A stretch of DNA of 64,000 bases from Urophycis tenuis (GCA_036785325.1 JAXIVH010000159.1:7501-71500), one strand, 5' to 3'. Numbered from the stretch's first letter, positions 55,401 to 64,000 are shown. Numbers and translations: made by a program. Notes: generated by a model from the sequence alone, not told the origin.

Positions 55401-58194
55401 GCAGGGCACCCTCACTGCTCCCCCGAGCGCTGCTGTTGCAGAGCAGCTCACTGCATGGGGTTTAAGTGTGTGCTTCACCTCACTGTGTGCCTCACCATCA
55501 CTGTGTTCTGAGTGTTCCATTAATTCACGATCGAGAGACCAAATTTTCCTGACGGGATCAAGAGTAATTCTTCTTCTACTACGGGGGGGGTGGGAGAACA
55601 GGGCGAGATGCAGGGCGACTTTGACATGACCACACGTTGACATTGAGGGCGTTTAGCAGACGCTTTTATCCAAAGCGACTTACAAAGAGTACATTTGTAA
55701 TAAGAAGGTGAAACATTTCATTGCTGCTAATCCAGTAAGAAAGTCACCAGAACAAGTTTCAAGCATTTCGATTGCTAGGTGAACCAGTTAAACAATTAAA
55801 AAACAATCTAGCGATTAGTTTTTTGATGCATCGATTAATCTAACGATTCTTTTTTTTTTTGTCCGATTTGAATTTGATTTGATTATCGATTGTCTCCTCA
55901 TTAATTGACTAATAGCAATTTATACATGTTGATTTACATATCTAAATGAAAAAACATGAATTCCAGACCTTAACATTGCAATATATGTTTATCGCTCGAG
56001 GTAGCATTCAATAAAACCTTGAAGCCTTGAAAACACATAACAACTTGATGTCTAGCGTTCAATAAGAAAACAAAAAGGTCACCAAAAATACTTGTTTAGA
56101 GCAATTGAAAGAATACAGTAACCAATGTAAACTGGAGGGCTTCAAGCTAATACCGAGAGTGCTTTGAGGCAGTGTAGAGAAAGAAATCTCTGATGGTTAA
56201 ATTAAATTACATTAAAATGTCTTTATTACAAACATGACATTTCCTAAATGGGGTCTTCTTCATGCCCTGAAGAAGGCCCCATTTAGGACATGTCATGTTT
56301 GTAATTAAGACATTTTAATGAAGGAGTGCCTGGGCCTCTTAGACTTAGTTCTACCTCGGACCGAAGACCAAATCAAACTCAAAAGGAAGTGAGCACGCCG
56401 TTCATCTTGAATCTGAACAGAGTGCTTTTCCCAACAAAAAATAAATCAAAATGATCAGCGACATCGGGAGCCAGCAGCCATGTCATGTCATGGCGTTCTT
56501 CCTATCCCTGAAAACATAAAGTACACACACACACATTAAAATAAATATAATGATAAACCAACAACAAAGAAACACAATATATGATTTTTCTATGTATCCA
56601 GCTCAGCCTACAGGCTATGCCCATTGATTAAATATCAACAAGTAGGCTAATCAAATCCTATGTGTGTAGCATAAATGTCACTTGCGCAGTCACGGCATGA
56701 CAGTGAACACAGTTCCATGTAGGGACACTTACGGACTATTCCGTTTAAAACAGGAATGTAACTGCTCACTGACCCATCGACGACATTCAATGAAGACATA
56801 ACGTTACAACCGTTTGTTGACTTAGGTTTCTGAAGCGTGTCACATCTTGTAAACACGACTATATTACATATAGTAATTAGTTACACAGAAAACATACACG
56901 GTAGACCTAAAATTGTAGGTGTCGACAACGTGTTATAGACCACTCCAACATCAAGTGCAAAGTGGGGAGTAAGAACTTAGGGTGCTCTGTCATCTGCAGT
57001 GGCTCCTCTTCAGGTGCTGGTACATTGTGCTACAATGGAAGGCCAGCTCCATTTTGGAAAGACGATATATCACAGAATTGTTTCCTTTTAAATAGAAATA
57101 GAAATAGAAATACTTTATTGATCCCAAGCTGGGAAATTGCAACGTAGCAGCAGCATAGGAATACACAGAATGAATGCAAACAGAAATAAAAAGTGTATGT
57201 ATGTGTAAAAAAAAATGTATTCAAATATAAACTAATTTAAACTAATTTTAGTGCAAGATAAAGATAAGAACAATTGTACAGGAATATAAGGAAATATAAG
57301 GTGCCAGGAGACTGTTGCAATAAGTTATTGGCTGTTATTGTACAGTGTAATGGAATGTGGTAGGAATGATTTCCTATATCTGTCCCTTCGACAGCGGAGC
57401 TGGAGCAGCCTGTGAGAGAAGGTGCTCTGCTGTCTGACCACTGTGTGATGGAGAGGGTGCTGATCATTGTCAATGATGGATAACAGTTTTTTCAGCGTTC
57501 TCCTCTCCACCATAGACTCAAAAGACTCCAGCCTCCAAATGAAAGAATTCCCATACTTTAGAGGAACGAGTGCGTGTCGCCTTGCACTTCAGAAAGTCTT
57601 GAGGAGCCACTCGACGTGTTTTCCGCGTCGACGTCGTGGATGACGTCGTGCATTGTCCCTAGTGCTGTCGAAACAAACAAGCCCCGCCCTCTTTCTTCCA
57701 CCTCTATTTCGATTGGCCGGAAGGGGAGATTGACAGGGGGGGGGGGACCCGTTCCACTCGTTCCTACCTCACCTGTGCCCGCCCCCCTTCCTTCCCCACA
57801 GCGGCGTCCGGGGACGTGCAGGCCTACCAGATCCGCACGGCGTCCGCCAGCACCATCGCTCCGGGCGTGGTCATGGCGTCGTCGCCCGCCCTCCCGGCCT
57901 CCGGCGGCACGGAGGAGGTGACCCGCAAGAGGGAGGTGCGCCTCATGAAGAACAGGTAGGAGCACCCACCCCCCCCCCCCCCTGGCCTGCACCAGCATGG
58001 TTTCTCAGGTAGTCACTCTCCCCCCTCCCCCTCCCCCTCCCCCCAACAGGGAGGCGGCCCGCGAGTGCCGCAGGAAGAAGAAGGAGTACGTCAAGTGTCT
58101 GGAGAACCGCGTAGCCGTGCTGGAGAACCAGAACAAGACCCTCATTGAGGAGCTGAAAGCCCTGAAAGACTTGTACTGCCACAAGACAGAGTAG
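51141..58194 (+). CDS. creb1: CREB1, cAMP-responsive element-binding protein 1 (seven coding exons)
   Basis: Joined exons 51141-51221, 52284-52430, 52759-52859, 52967-53106, 54687-54854, 57802-57955 and 58050-58194 total 936 nt, giving 311 residues plus stop (mammalian CREB1 delta form: 327). CREB1 is a nuclear bZIP activator that binds TGACGTCA and recruits CBP/p300 after phosphorylation by PKA or CaM kinases. Visible domains: N-terminal glutamine-rich Q1 (residues 1-76, VQLPNGQTVQVHGVIQ), kinase-inducible domain (about 77-135) with RRPSYR placing the phospho-acceptor at Ser108, Q2 (about 157-245), basic region (about 250-276, MKNREAARECRRKKKEY) and leucine zipper with Leu281, 288, 295 and 302. 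All introns are GT-AG and phases agree. The codon two before the chosen ATG is GTG, where mammals have the first Met of MTM. Teleosts have creb1a and creb1b; I cannot tell which this is. The next gene is mettl21a, as in mammals. Confidence 0.97.
51440..51580 (-). mobile_element. LINE 3'-end fragment (creb1 intron 1)
   Basis: Complement of a terminus containing TTCCTTTATTAATCCCCC and TTAGGAGAAATTCACAG. Similar in plan to the 51.85- and 57.09-kb fragments but a different sequence. Confidence 0.55.
51848..52135 (-). mobile_element. L2/Rex1-group LINE 3' end (creb1 intron 1)
   Basis: Contains ATACTTTATTAATCCCAAAT and GGAAATTGCAACGTAGCAGC and continues like the copy at 57.09 kb, including TAAGTTATTGGCTGTTATTG. 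Two copies of one family thus lie in creb1 introns in the same orientation. Confidence 0.75.
52284..52430 (+). CDS. creb1: creb1 coding exon 2 (Q1 domain)
   Basis: 49 codons from acceptor CCAG to donor GTATAC, phase 0 at both ends. Encodes the Q1 activation segment including PTVTLVQLPNGQTVQVHG and QPSVIQSPQVQTVQ, nearly identical to mammalian CREB1. Confidence 0.95.
52435..52556. repeat. (CTGT)n / CT microsatellite in creb1 intron 2
   Basis: CTGT and CTCTCT tracts immediately after the exon 2 donor. Confidence 0.9.
52759..52859 (+). CDS. creb1: creb1 coding exon 3 (kinase-inducible domain, first half)
   Basis: 101 nt from acceptor GCTGCAG to donor GTAACC. Encodes ISTVGESEDSQESVDSVTDS and then the REILSRRPSYR phosphorylation site. 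It joins exon 2 directly, giving the delta form without the mammalian 14-residue alpha insert. Confidence 0.95.
52922..52949. repeat. Poly-C tract in creb1 intron 3
   Basis: About 28 C. In this 107-bp intron it may serve as the pyrimidine tract for exon 4. Confidence 0.85.
52967..53106 (+). CDS. creb1: creb1 coding exon 4 (kinase-inducible domain end)
   Basis: 140 nt from acceptor TACAG to donor GTGAGT at 53107. Encodes KILNDLSSDAPAVPRIEEEK and continues to ITTVTMPTPIYQTSSGQY, phase 1. Its last 60 or so bases plus the donor are the founding copy of the intronic array that follows. Confidence 0.95.
53043..54097. repeat. Exon-derived 49/64-bp minisatellite carrying repeated splice donors
   Basis: The unit starts CATCACTACGGTTACCATGC and ends GGGCAGTACAGTGAGTCG. 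It copies the end of creb1 exon 4 plus its donor. Nineteen copies including the exon itself; unit ends lie at about 53101, 53164, 53222, 53288, 53338, 53401, 53451, 53501, 53564, 53613, 53676, 53725, 53774, 53840, 53889, 53938, 53987, 54036 and 54085. Short units lack 15 bp. Most copies keep CAGTACAGTGAGT, the exon-intron junction; some have GTGGGTGG. The last part shows a three-unit period of about 163 bp. Confidence 0.96.
54687..54854 (+). CDS. creb1: creb1 coding exon 5 (Q2 domain, first half)
   Basis: 168 nt from acceptor CCAACAG to donor GTGGGG. Encodes AITQGGAIQLANNGTDGLQT and on to ILVPSNQVVVQ. It lacks a few residues of the mammalian VQG and TNAAA segments. Confidence 0.95.
54866..55300 (-). 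mobile_element. LINE 3'-end fragment in creb1 intron 5
   Basis: Tandem AGAATC units are followed by AAGTTTATTGCCAAGTAGG and GACTTGGTGCAATTGG, the reverse complement of a fish LINE terminus. It continues through A-rich sequence to TTGTTGACAAGGCTAGTGG. Family not assigned with certainty (L2/Rex1 group). Confidence 0.65.
55311..55577 (+). mobile_element. tRNA-derived SINE, copy 4 (creb1 intron 5)
   Basis: Same family as the 13.7-kb copy: GGCGGCCGCGGCCTACCGG head, GCCGGTTTGAACCCCC as a mutated B box, TTC-repeat end. Confidence 0.86.
55641..55790 (-). mobile_element. L2-type LINE 3'-end fragment (creb1 intron 5)
   Basis: Contains the complement of the TTTGTAAGTCGCTTTGG and GCGTCTGCTAAACGCC tail and the GAAACATTTCATTGCTGC body also seen at 33.9 and 43.9 kb. 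Confidence 0.77.
55791..56209. other. AT-rich intron 5 sequence
   Basis: Words such as GATGCATCGATTAATC and GATTATCGATTG suggest an old interspersed repeat, but no ends could be found. Confidence 0.35.
56210..56320. repeat. 111-bp long hairpin (inverted repeat) in creb1 intron 5
   Basis: The left arm starts CATTAAAATGTCTTTATTAC and the right arm is its near reverse complement. About 53-nt arms mismatch at roughly four positions around a loop of about five nucleotides. No flanking duplication was clear. Could be a foldback MITE or a palindromic duplication. Confidence 0.75.
56321..57085. other. Unique intron 5 sequence
   Basis: Nothing recognised. AT-rich and non-repetitive at this scale. 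Confidence 0.4.
57086..57530 (-). mobile_element. L2/Rex1-group LINE 3' end with coding remnant (creb1 intron 5)
   Basis: On the minus strand a 62-codon frame (57325-57513) reads VERRTLKKLLSIIDNDQHPL, and further on RDRYRKSFLPHSITLYNN. It resembles the C-terminus of this LINE group. The 3' UTR follows and ends GGGATCAATAAAGTATTTC. The UTR is homologous to 51848-52135. Confidence 0.75.
57629..57648. promoter_or_regulatory. Clustered CRE-like sites in creb1 intron 5
   Basis: CGACGTCG (57629-57636) and TGACGTCG (57641-57648), about 155 bp before the bZIP-encoding exons. Near-consensus only; function unproven. Confidence 0.3.
57802..57955 (+). CDS. creb1: creb1 coding exon 6 (Q2 end and start of basic region)
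   Basis: 154 nt from acceptor CCCCACAG to donor GTAGGA. Encodes ASGDVQAYQIRTASASTIAP, GVVMASSPALPASGGTEEV and TRKREVRLMKN. The ASGGTEEVT segment differs most from mammals. Confidence 0.95.
58050..58194 (+). CDS. creb1: creb1 coding exon 7 (bZIP and stop)
   Basis: 145 nt from acceptor CCCAACAG to TAG. Encodes EAARECRRKKKEYVKCLENR, the leucine zipper and ends KDLYCHKTE. Confidence 0.97.
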
Positions 58195-59855
58195 AGGGGC
58201 GGCGGCCTACAGCGTCGTCGTCCCCCCCCCCCCCCCACCGTGTACAGAGACTTGAACCAAAGCCTGGCACCAGGACCCCCCACCGCCACCACCACCACCA
58301 CCAGGTTCCCTTTTTTTAATTGTCATCATGTTCTGTAAGAGGTTATTTTCGTCACGTGGGCTGTGATGGCCCCCCTCCCCCTGGTTTCACCCCAACGCAC
58401 GACAGACTTGGTATGGTCCGCACTCCCGTCGTTCCACCGGTGGGCGCCGGCTCATCAAACGTAAACAGGGTCTGCTTGGTGGCGAGGAAGCCGCCGCCCC
58501 ACATCCCCCCCCCCACCCTCGCTTTTGGCAGGCGCACCAAAATGGGCCCCGGTTACCACGACGACGACGACGACGGCATCGTGTGGTGCCACCAGCGACG
58601 GGACGCATAAAGCGAGTGTGCGACGTCAGTCCTTTTTTTAAACTAAAGAAAAATACTTTTTTGCCTCCCCCTCCCCCTGTATCCCCCTCCCCCTCCCCCT
58701 CCTCCTCAGGAGAGGTTCAGTGCATTATTTGTCATCGCCATGGTAACTACCCGCTTTAGCTTGTCGGCACGCGATTGGTCCACCCCCCCCCCCGGTCCAC
58801 ATCCTCTTAGTTTTATGTGCTAAGGGATTCTGCTTCCGCTAACAAGATTCAGCTAATCGCTCCACTCTTCTCCCTCTCTCTCCCAGGGAGGGCGAGAGAG
58901 CTCAACTCAATATTCACTTTGATTGAGCGGTTATGATTTTTTTTTGGTTTTGTTTTTTTGGGACGTAAAATATAGTTTTTATCTTGTGTTTTTTGGCGAC
59001 TGGAGTCATTGCAGCTTGGAGCGAGTCATGGATTCATAATGAGTCGCGGGAGCCTTGCATGTTTATTAGTGGTTATCGTTGGAGCTATTTTATATATCGT
59101 CAAAGCACAGATTGTTGCAACCCCAAAAAAAGCCACCGAGCTGCGTCATGGAAGGTGGCTCTGGGACGGGCAGTCTTTTGGAGACTGAATATTTTACACT
59201 TTCAACGGTATGTGATGTGCGACGACATTAGGTGTATTGGTTTGAAAATGGAACATTTCTCTCGGTGTCTTTCCTACTCTCTAAATCATGTGTTTCAAGT
59301 TTCATCCGAGTCTTGTGTGTTTCCCAAGACTTCCAACACAGACACACAACACACTTGTGTTTGCAGTGTGCCAAGTTTCTCCAACAAACAACGCAAAATC
59401 AACCACGTGAACGGTCAAAGCCTTCTGGTCGTTCGTTGGCAGCGTGCAAAACTCTTCTGAAACATCGCAAGCCCTAAAAGTACCCTTTTATTTTCTAGTC
59501 ATCGGTTTAATATCAGCAGAACTGGTACGTCCTCCAACCCTGATTTGCTTGTTAGGACAGTAAGTCCTTGGAAGTGTAACATAGGATAAAGTAGACAGGG
59601 AAACTCAGACGCGACACAGAACAAACTTCTTTGGGAGCATAAAGGCCACATTGTATTCTTTCAAAATGACATATAGGCATCCGACATAGCAAGCTTTTTT
59701 TTTTTTTATTATTTGCAAATGCTATTTTCATTGATTTTTGTATACATTGTATTTCTATATGTCAGCACCAACCCTAAATGAAACGTAGTCACCAGAGGAC
59801 TTTCTCTCAATATTACATTTCTGGCAGCTGTTAATAAATGTGTTTCTGGTACCGC
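58195..59855 (+). other. creb1: creb1 3' UTR with polyadenylation signal
   Basis: No further coding sequence follows the stop. AATAAA occurs at 59833-59838, with a T/G-rich TGTGTTTCTGG just after it, a reasonable cleavage region. The 3' UTR length is inferred. Confidence 0.6.
59705..59710 (-). terminator. mettl21a: Candidate polyadenylation signal of mettl21a
   Basis: TTTATT on the plus strand reads AATAAA on the minus strand, about 260 bp past the mettl21a stop codon. Weak because the area is A/T-rich. Confidence 0.4.
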
Positions 59856-59967
59856 TCGTCTTTGCATGTTTAGGCCTGGGAGCGCTCTTCAAAGTCCGAA
59901 ACAAGGGCATCATATGTCTGGGGAATCGGTCGGCGGTGACGTGCGCCCTTCAAAAGCAACGCCGTCG

Positions 59968-60368
59968 TCAGAGATCCTTCCTGGGCTCGGCGCGCCTCAC
60001 GGCTCGGTACACGCGGATGTCTCTCTGCTGGTCGAAGTGGACCTCCTCGGCGGAGAACCTCTCCCTCAGCAGGTCCAGGAAGCGCGAGTCCCTCTGGTAG
60101 CGGAGCTTGCAGGCCAGCAGCACCACGGTGAGCGGGGAACACAGGTGGTCCAGCGTGGCGAGCAGAGCCGGGAACCCGTCCTCCAGGTACACGATGTCGG
60201 CGCCCAGCACCAGGTGGTACTGGCCCGCCGGGTAGCGGTCCAGGTCGCGGCCCCAGCTCAGCTCCGAGACCGTCACCGCGCCGAGGAGGCCGGCCGGGAC
60301 GTTGGCCCGCACGTTGGCGGCGAGGAGGTCCAGCGCCGGCTCGCGGTCCGTAACGGTGACCTGGGCCC
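59968..60368 (-). CDS. mettl21a: mettl21a coding exon 3 (C-terminal two thirds)
   Basis: 401 nt after a C-rich acceptor CCCCCCCAG. Encodes AQVTVTDREPALDLLAANVR, the LGADIVYLED motif and the C-terminus AEPRKDL, then TGA. High GC compared with the surrounding intergenic DNA. Confidence 0.95.
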
Positions 60369-60846
60369 CTGGGGGGGGGAGGGGGAGTGTGGGGGGAGGG
60401 AGGGGGGGGAGGAGTGTGATCTAGTGTGATGGGATCTAGTGTTCTGCTGTTGTGGAGTCAAGTCTTAAGAATAAGATTAAATTTGGTCTCTGCATTTAAC
60501 CCAATGGTGAATTAGTGAAACACTCAGAACACAGTGATGGTGAAGCACACAGTGAAGCACACACTTAAACCCAATGCGGTGAGCTGCCTGCAACAGCGGC
60601 GCTCGGGGAGCAGTGAGGGGGTTAGGTGCCTTGCTCAAGGGCACTTCAGCCGCTCGTACTGGGCGGGGTTCGAACCGGGGTTCCATCCTCCGGTTACAAG
60701 TCCGAAGCCCTAACCAGTAGGCCGCGGCTGCCCCATAGTCCTTGTTATGAGTGACGTCACACACAAGTGAGCTGGGAAAGGTCATTAATAATTATTTCAC
60801 AACACAGCTGTTTGGAACCATGATCCATTTTATTTATATATATATA

Positions 60847-60892
<46 letters not shown>

Positions 60893-62482
60893 AGGTATAC
60901 CCACACACCGGCCACTTTATTAGGTACACCTGTTCAATTACTTGTTAACACAAATAGCTAATCAGCCAATCACATGGCAGCAACTCATTGCATTTAGGCA
61001 TGTAGCCATAGCATAGTGAGGATGACTTGTTGTTCAAACCAAGCATCAAAATGGGGGAAGAAAGGGGATTTAAGTGACTTTGAACGTGGCATGGGGTTGG
61101 TGGTGCAGGTGAGCTGGTCTGAGTATTTCAGAAACTGCTGACCTACTGGGATTTTCACGCACAACGATCTCTAGGGTTTACAGAGAATGGTCCGAAATCG
61201 AGGAAAATATATCCAGTAAGCGGCAGTGGACAGAAATGCCTTGTTGATACCAGAGGAGAATGGACAGACTGGTTCGAGACGATAGAAAGGCAACAGTAAC
61301 TCAGATGACCACTCATTACAACCAAGGTATGCAGAACACCATCTCTGAAGGCACAACACGTCGAACCTTGGACAGATGGGCTACAATTCACACAGGCTCC
61401 TCACCACAAAGAAGATAAACAACATGAAAAACATGAAGAACATGGCCTGGTCTGATGAGTCTATTTCAGCCGTGACATTCAGATGGTAGGGTCAGAATTT
61501 GACGTAAACGACATGACAGCGTGGATCCATCCTGCCTTGTATCAACGGTCCAGGCTGGTGGTTTTAATGGTATGGAAGAATGGATATTTCCTCGGTACAC
61601 TTTGTGCCCCCTTAGTGCGAATTGAGCATCGTTTAAATGCCTACCTGAGTATTGTTGCGGACCATGTCCATCCCTTTATGACCACAGTGTACCCATCTTC
61701 TGATGGATACTTCCAGCAGGGTAATGAACCATGTCACAAATCAAATCTCAAATCATCTCAAACGGGTTTCTTGAACATGACAATGAGTTCACTGTACTCC
61801 CGTGGCCTCCACAGTCACCATATCTCAATCCAATAGAGCACCTTTGGGGATGTGATGGAACGGGAGATTCACATCATGGATGAGCAGCCGACAAATCTGC
61901 AGCAACTCACCATGTCAATATGGATCAAAATCTCTAAGGGGATGTTTCTGCAGTTCTGAAGGCAAAAGGGGAACTCTAGTACTAGCGAGGTGTACATAAT
62001 AAAGTGGCTGGTGTCGTGTGAATGTGAATTTTCCCCATGGGGTTCAATAAATAAAGTCCCTACCGAGTAGTGCTGCCACGATGCCCACCAGCCCGGTTCC
62101 GGCTCCCAGCTCGATCACGGAGCGACCTCTCAGCTCCACCTGCCCCATCTCCAGGTACATTGCCAGCACTACCGCCTGGGGGAAACCGCAGAGGTTGACG
62201 GGAAATGTATGCAAGTAATGAAAATTGGTTGAAATAAACCGTAATCTACACGAATAGGCAGACGCGCAACATAGAACAAGCAACTTCTTTAAAAACAAGT
62301 GTGCACGCACACTTCTGCTCACTTACTGCATCCCAGACCACCGCGGCCACACCAGACCTTCTCCAGTCCTGGTTCAGACGGACCTCATGCCCCGCGAAGT
62401 GAAAGGTTGCGGATGAATTGTGCAGCTTTGCGAGCGCCGGCAGAGCGTTCTCCACGTATGGCACGAGCGCCATAGCCTTCAT
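59968..62482 (-). CDS. mettl21a: METTL21A, protein-lysine methyltransferase (three coding exons)
   Basis: Minus-strand exons 62482-62327, 62175-62064 and 60368-59968 join in frame. From the ATG at 62473 the product is 219 residues (human 218) and starts MALVPY; an in-frame ATG three codons earlier (62482) would give 222. METTL21A is a seven-beta-strand, AdoMet-dependent enzyme that trimethylates a conserved lysine of HSP70 chaperones in the cytosol. Visible features: QDWRRSGVAAVVWDA, motif I ELGAGTGLVG (about residues 71-80), an acidic TDRE after it (Asp94), the family motif DIVY (144-147) and LLACKLRYQRDSRFL. All splice sites are GT-AG and phases agree. The second intron holds a SINE, an AT repeat and a dead Tc1 element. 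Convergent with creb1, as in mammals. Confidence 0.97.
60466..60735 (-). mobile_element. tRNA-derived SINE, copy 5 (mettl21a intron 2)
   Basis: Reverse-oriented copy of the 13.7-kb family with a small duplication near the B box. Its 3' TTC tail is eroded. Confidence 0.86.
60752..60759. promoter_or_regulatory. Palindromic CRE in mettl21a intron 2
   Basis: TGACGTCA within GAGTGACGTCACACAC, just outside the SINE head. Confidence 0.35.
60835..60889. repeat. (TA)n microsatellite
   Basis: About 25 TA units with two TTTA interruptions, next to the Tc1 remnant. Confidence 0.92.
60906..62018 (+). mobile_element. Tc1-like DNA transposon, nearly full length but dead
   Basis: Left end CACCGGCCACTTTATTAGG and right end AATAAAGTGGCTGGTG form the terminal inverted repeats. 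The inside carries a Tc1-family transposase reading frame with many lesions. It lies in mettl21a intron 2. Exact termini and a TA duplication could not be fixed. Confidence 0.85.
61050..61980 (+). pseudogene. Tc1-like transposase remnant
   Basis: The nucleotide sequence follows a widespread fish Tc1 transposase from the DNA-binding N-terminus (AAGTGACTTTGAACGTGGCA) to the C-terminal half. The longest open piece (61483-61836) covers the DDE catalytic region, with DHVHPFMTTVYPSSDGYFQQ. The following catalytic Asp position reads Gly (QQGNEPCHK where QQDN is expected). An internal deletion around 61385 and several frameshifts also disable it. Confidence 0.82.
62064..62175 (-). CDS. mettl21a: mettl21a coding exon 2 (AdoMet-binding motif I)
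   Basis: 112 nt between acceptor TTTCCCCCAG and donor GTAGGG. Encodes AVVLAMYLEMGQVELRGRSV and IELGAGTGLVGIVAALL, phase 1 at its end. Confidence 0.95.
62327..62482 (-). CDS. mettl21a: mettl21a coding exon 1
   Basis: Starts at ATG 62482 or, by alignment with human MALVPY, at 62473. Ends GTCTGGGATGCA before donor GTAAGT, phase 0. Confidence 0.92.
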
Positions 62483-62640
62483 TCCCTGTTTACTCCTTTA
62501 TCGTCCACCTTGTCGCGGTGGTGGCATGCAAAGCAACGCAATGGTGCGACCCCTACAGGGCTGGAGTGTAACCCGACTACCACATAATCCTTTGAGTGAC
62601 TGGTGAGACCAATGGGTGAGACCGAGTACATATGTAACGT
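62483..62640 (-). promoter_or_regulatory. mettl21a: Upstream region of mettl21a
   Basis: Short CpG-containing region just upstream of the start codon (CTTGTCGCGGTGG). No TATA box seen; the promoter is inferred from position only. Confidence 0.35.
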
Positions 62641-63010
62641 CGTGAGTTCATTTACTTCAGATTTTTTTTTTTACATTTAAAAAAAATGTTTTTATTCATT
62701 TATTGGGTGGGTTTTATGTGTCTAATGGCTCAACCAATAAAAGCGTGGTTTCACTTTCACAAATCTTTTAGGTTATCGCATTTAATTTGAGCATTTATTT
62801 TCTTGAAGCCTTACACAGCTCCAGCTATTTAGTCATTTAAGTTATTGTACAACATAGCACAGAAGGGCGGTGCGTATACTTTCCCCCCAATTGACCGAAG
62901 AGGACAAGGTCTAGTTTAACCCATCTGAGCAGTCCCTTACATTAAAACACACGCACCTCAATTTCGATCATTTCTACCAATCAGCTTATGGATGAACCTA
63001 TAGGCGACCA
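62641..63010. other. AT-rich spacer
   Basis: Poly-T/A runs and AACCAATAAAAGCG near 62732. No gene supported. Confidence 0.4.
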
Positions 63011-63340
63011 ATGGGAACGGGCGGTTTGGATCTGGGGCGGGACATAAAAGATTTAATATAATAGCACTTTTACTGCGACGTCATTGGCCGTCAAGTCAGC
63101 GGAAGTTGCATAGTTTACAGTTATTGATTCTTCAAAGTAAAACGTTTAATTTACGCTCTCTAGTTCAAGAGTCTGTATGTAACCCTAATATACAGTTAAT
63201 CTACGATTTAGTCGCCAAACGACTGCTTAATTATTCAGCAGAACACCACTGCTTTCACTCGTTCGTCCAATTTACAGACCTCTACAAACCCACGAGCTTT
63301 ACTTTGTAACACATCGCCGGAAGTCCCTCCCGGAATGCGC
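63011..63340. promoter_or_regulatory. Candidate promoter upstream of mettl21a, gene unknown
   Basis: Motifs lie close together: GGGGCGGGAC (GC box, near 63034), GACGTCATTGGCC (CRE-like next to an inverted CCAAT, near 63077), AGCGGAAGTTG and GCCGGAAGTCCC (ETS-like). No exon was found within the window. In mammals the neighbour in this position is CCNYL1, which would fit a divergent promoter, but that is inference. Confidence 0.35.
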
Positions 63341-63524
63341 TGTCCGACCGAATATCTCAGAGCTTCTCTCCTGCGACAATTGCTGCTTTTTTAACTCCTC
63401 CACCACCACCACCAACCACCAGGACAAACTCAGCCCTCCCGGGTCGACAGAGCTAGAGAAACAAAATCGCATTGATTGAACTTGCATGGTCGGGTAATTG
63501 ATAAATCCTCCAATCTGAGCGCCC

Positions 63525-63630
63525 GTGTGTGTGTGTGCGTGTGTGTGTGTGTGTATCTGTCTGTGTGTCTGTGTGTGTGTATCTGTGTGTGTGTCTGTGC
63601 GCGCGCGCGTTTGTGTGTGTGCGCTGGGTT
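63525..63630. repeat. TG/TCTG microsatellite
   Basis: TG repeats with ATCTGTCTG interruptions and a short GCGCGCGCG run. Confidence 0.9.
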
Positions 63631-63720
63631 CGAGACGCAGCGTCCGCCGATCTGATCCGCCGGGGGCCGGAGTCAAGGGATCAGCACGGTAGGGAGGAAG
63701 CTTAACAGCGTCCACTTAAA

Positions 63721-64000
63721 GACCCCCCCCCCCCCCCCGGCACTCCGCATCCATGCACTACACCGACCGCCGCTGACCCCTCTCGCACACGTTAAGCACA
63801 CACTTATATAATATAATACATACATATCTATAATATATGCATGTACATATGTGTGTATAGGGGATACCATGCAGGAGCTGCGCCCACTGTGTGTCAGCTG
63901 TTCTGACCGGTCTACAGATAATGTTCCCACTTGGCTCATCATCACATGAAGCCTCCACGCTATGCTGTGCTTCACCCCGCACTGAAGTCTGCCTGGTCAA
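63721..64000. other. Window end: poly-C and unique sequence
   Basis: A run of about 18 C at 63722-63739, then mixed sequence with ATATAATATAATAC. No gene supported to the window edge. Confidence 0.45.

Noticed and set aside
58320..58610. Plus-strand frame after the creb1 stop
   Set aside because: Sits in the creb1 3' UTR, low-complexity Pro/Asp-rich, no similarity.
61483..61836. Functional Tc1 transposase
   Set aside because: Catalytic Asp replaced by Gly, internal deletion and several frameshifts.

Overview
The window is nuclear DNA from a ray-finned fish, almost certainly a teleost. The evidence is two spliced vertebrate genes with a conserved arrangement (creb1 and mettl21a, convergent as in mammals) and a fish-type repeat load: a Rex3-like retrotransposon, Tx1- and L2-type LINEs, five copies of a tRNA-derived SINE ending in TTC repeats, hAT and Tc1 remnants, and very dense micro- and minisatellites. 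Such dense short tandem repeats are reported for cod-like fishes, but I cannot name the species. Nothing prokaryotic or viral was seen.

Layout. 1-16,740 is almost all tandem repeat: a small hAT remnant with target duplications (490-1241), GA/CT/TG tracts, a 6.6-kb array of 28/33/36-bp units (3768-10356) with a higher-order period near 1.8 kb, a CT-rich 29-30-bp array (11.4-12.9 kb) and an AT-rich 30-bp array (14.65-15.66 kb). 17.1-18.3 kb is a 5'-truncated Rex3-like LINE with a 12-bp target duplication. 19.1-28.6 kb holds a G-rich 34-bp array, a 0.9-kb polypyrimidine tract and a 4-kb 47-bp array, separated by a non-repetitive, regulatory-looking island (22.3-23.0 kb). 29.9-33.8 kb is a decayed Tx1-type LINE inserted in a TAGTC/TCC minisatellite and itself carrying an 89-bp Rex3 tail. 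34-45 kb holds more microsatellites, an L2 LINE (40.5-41.8 kb), a perfect 31-bp array (42.9-43.5 kb) and an L2-type 3' end. 45.9-47.3 kb carries two adjacent MITEs with clear target duplications, followed by a single-copy stretch with a compact hairpin.

Genes. creb1 (+) has seven coding exons between 51,141 and 58,194. They join in frame to a 311-residue CREB1 with the kinase-inducible domain, glutamine-rich regions and a bZIP. Its fourth intron is largely made of tandem copies of the end of coding exon 4 together with its splice donor. mettl21a (-) has three coding exons between 62,482 and 59,968 and joins to 219 residues (222 from an upstream ATG). The two genes converge, and their predicted polyadenylation signals imply overlapping 3' ends. 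They have no direct biochemical link: CREB1 is a cAMP/Ca2+-responsive transcription factor and METTL21A is an HSP70 lysine methyltransferase; the neighbourhood is ancestral synteny. About 23 kb (roughly a third) of the window is tandem repeat by my own interval sums. Most long open frames are by-products of those arrays.
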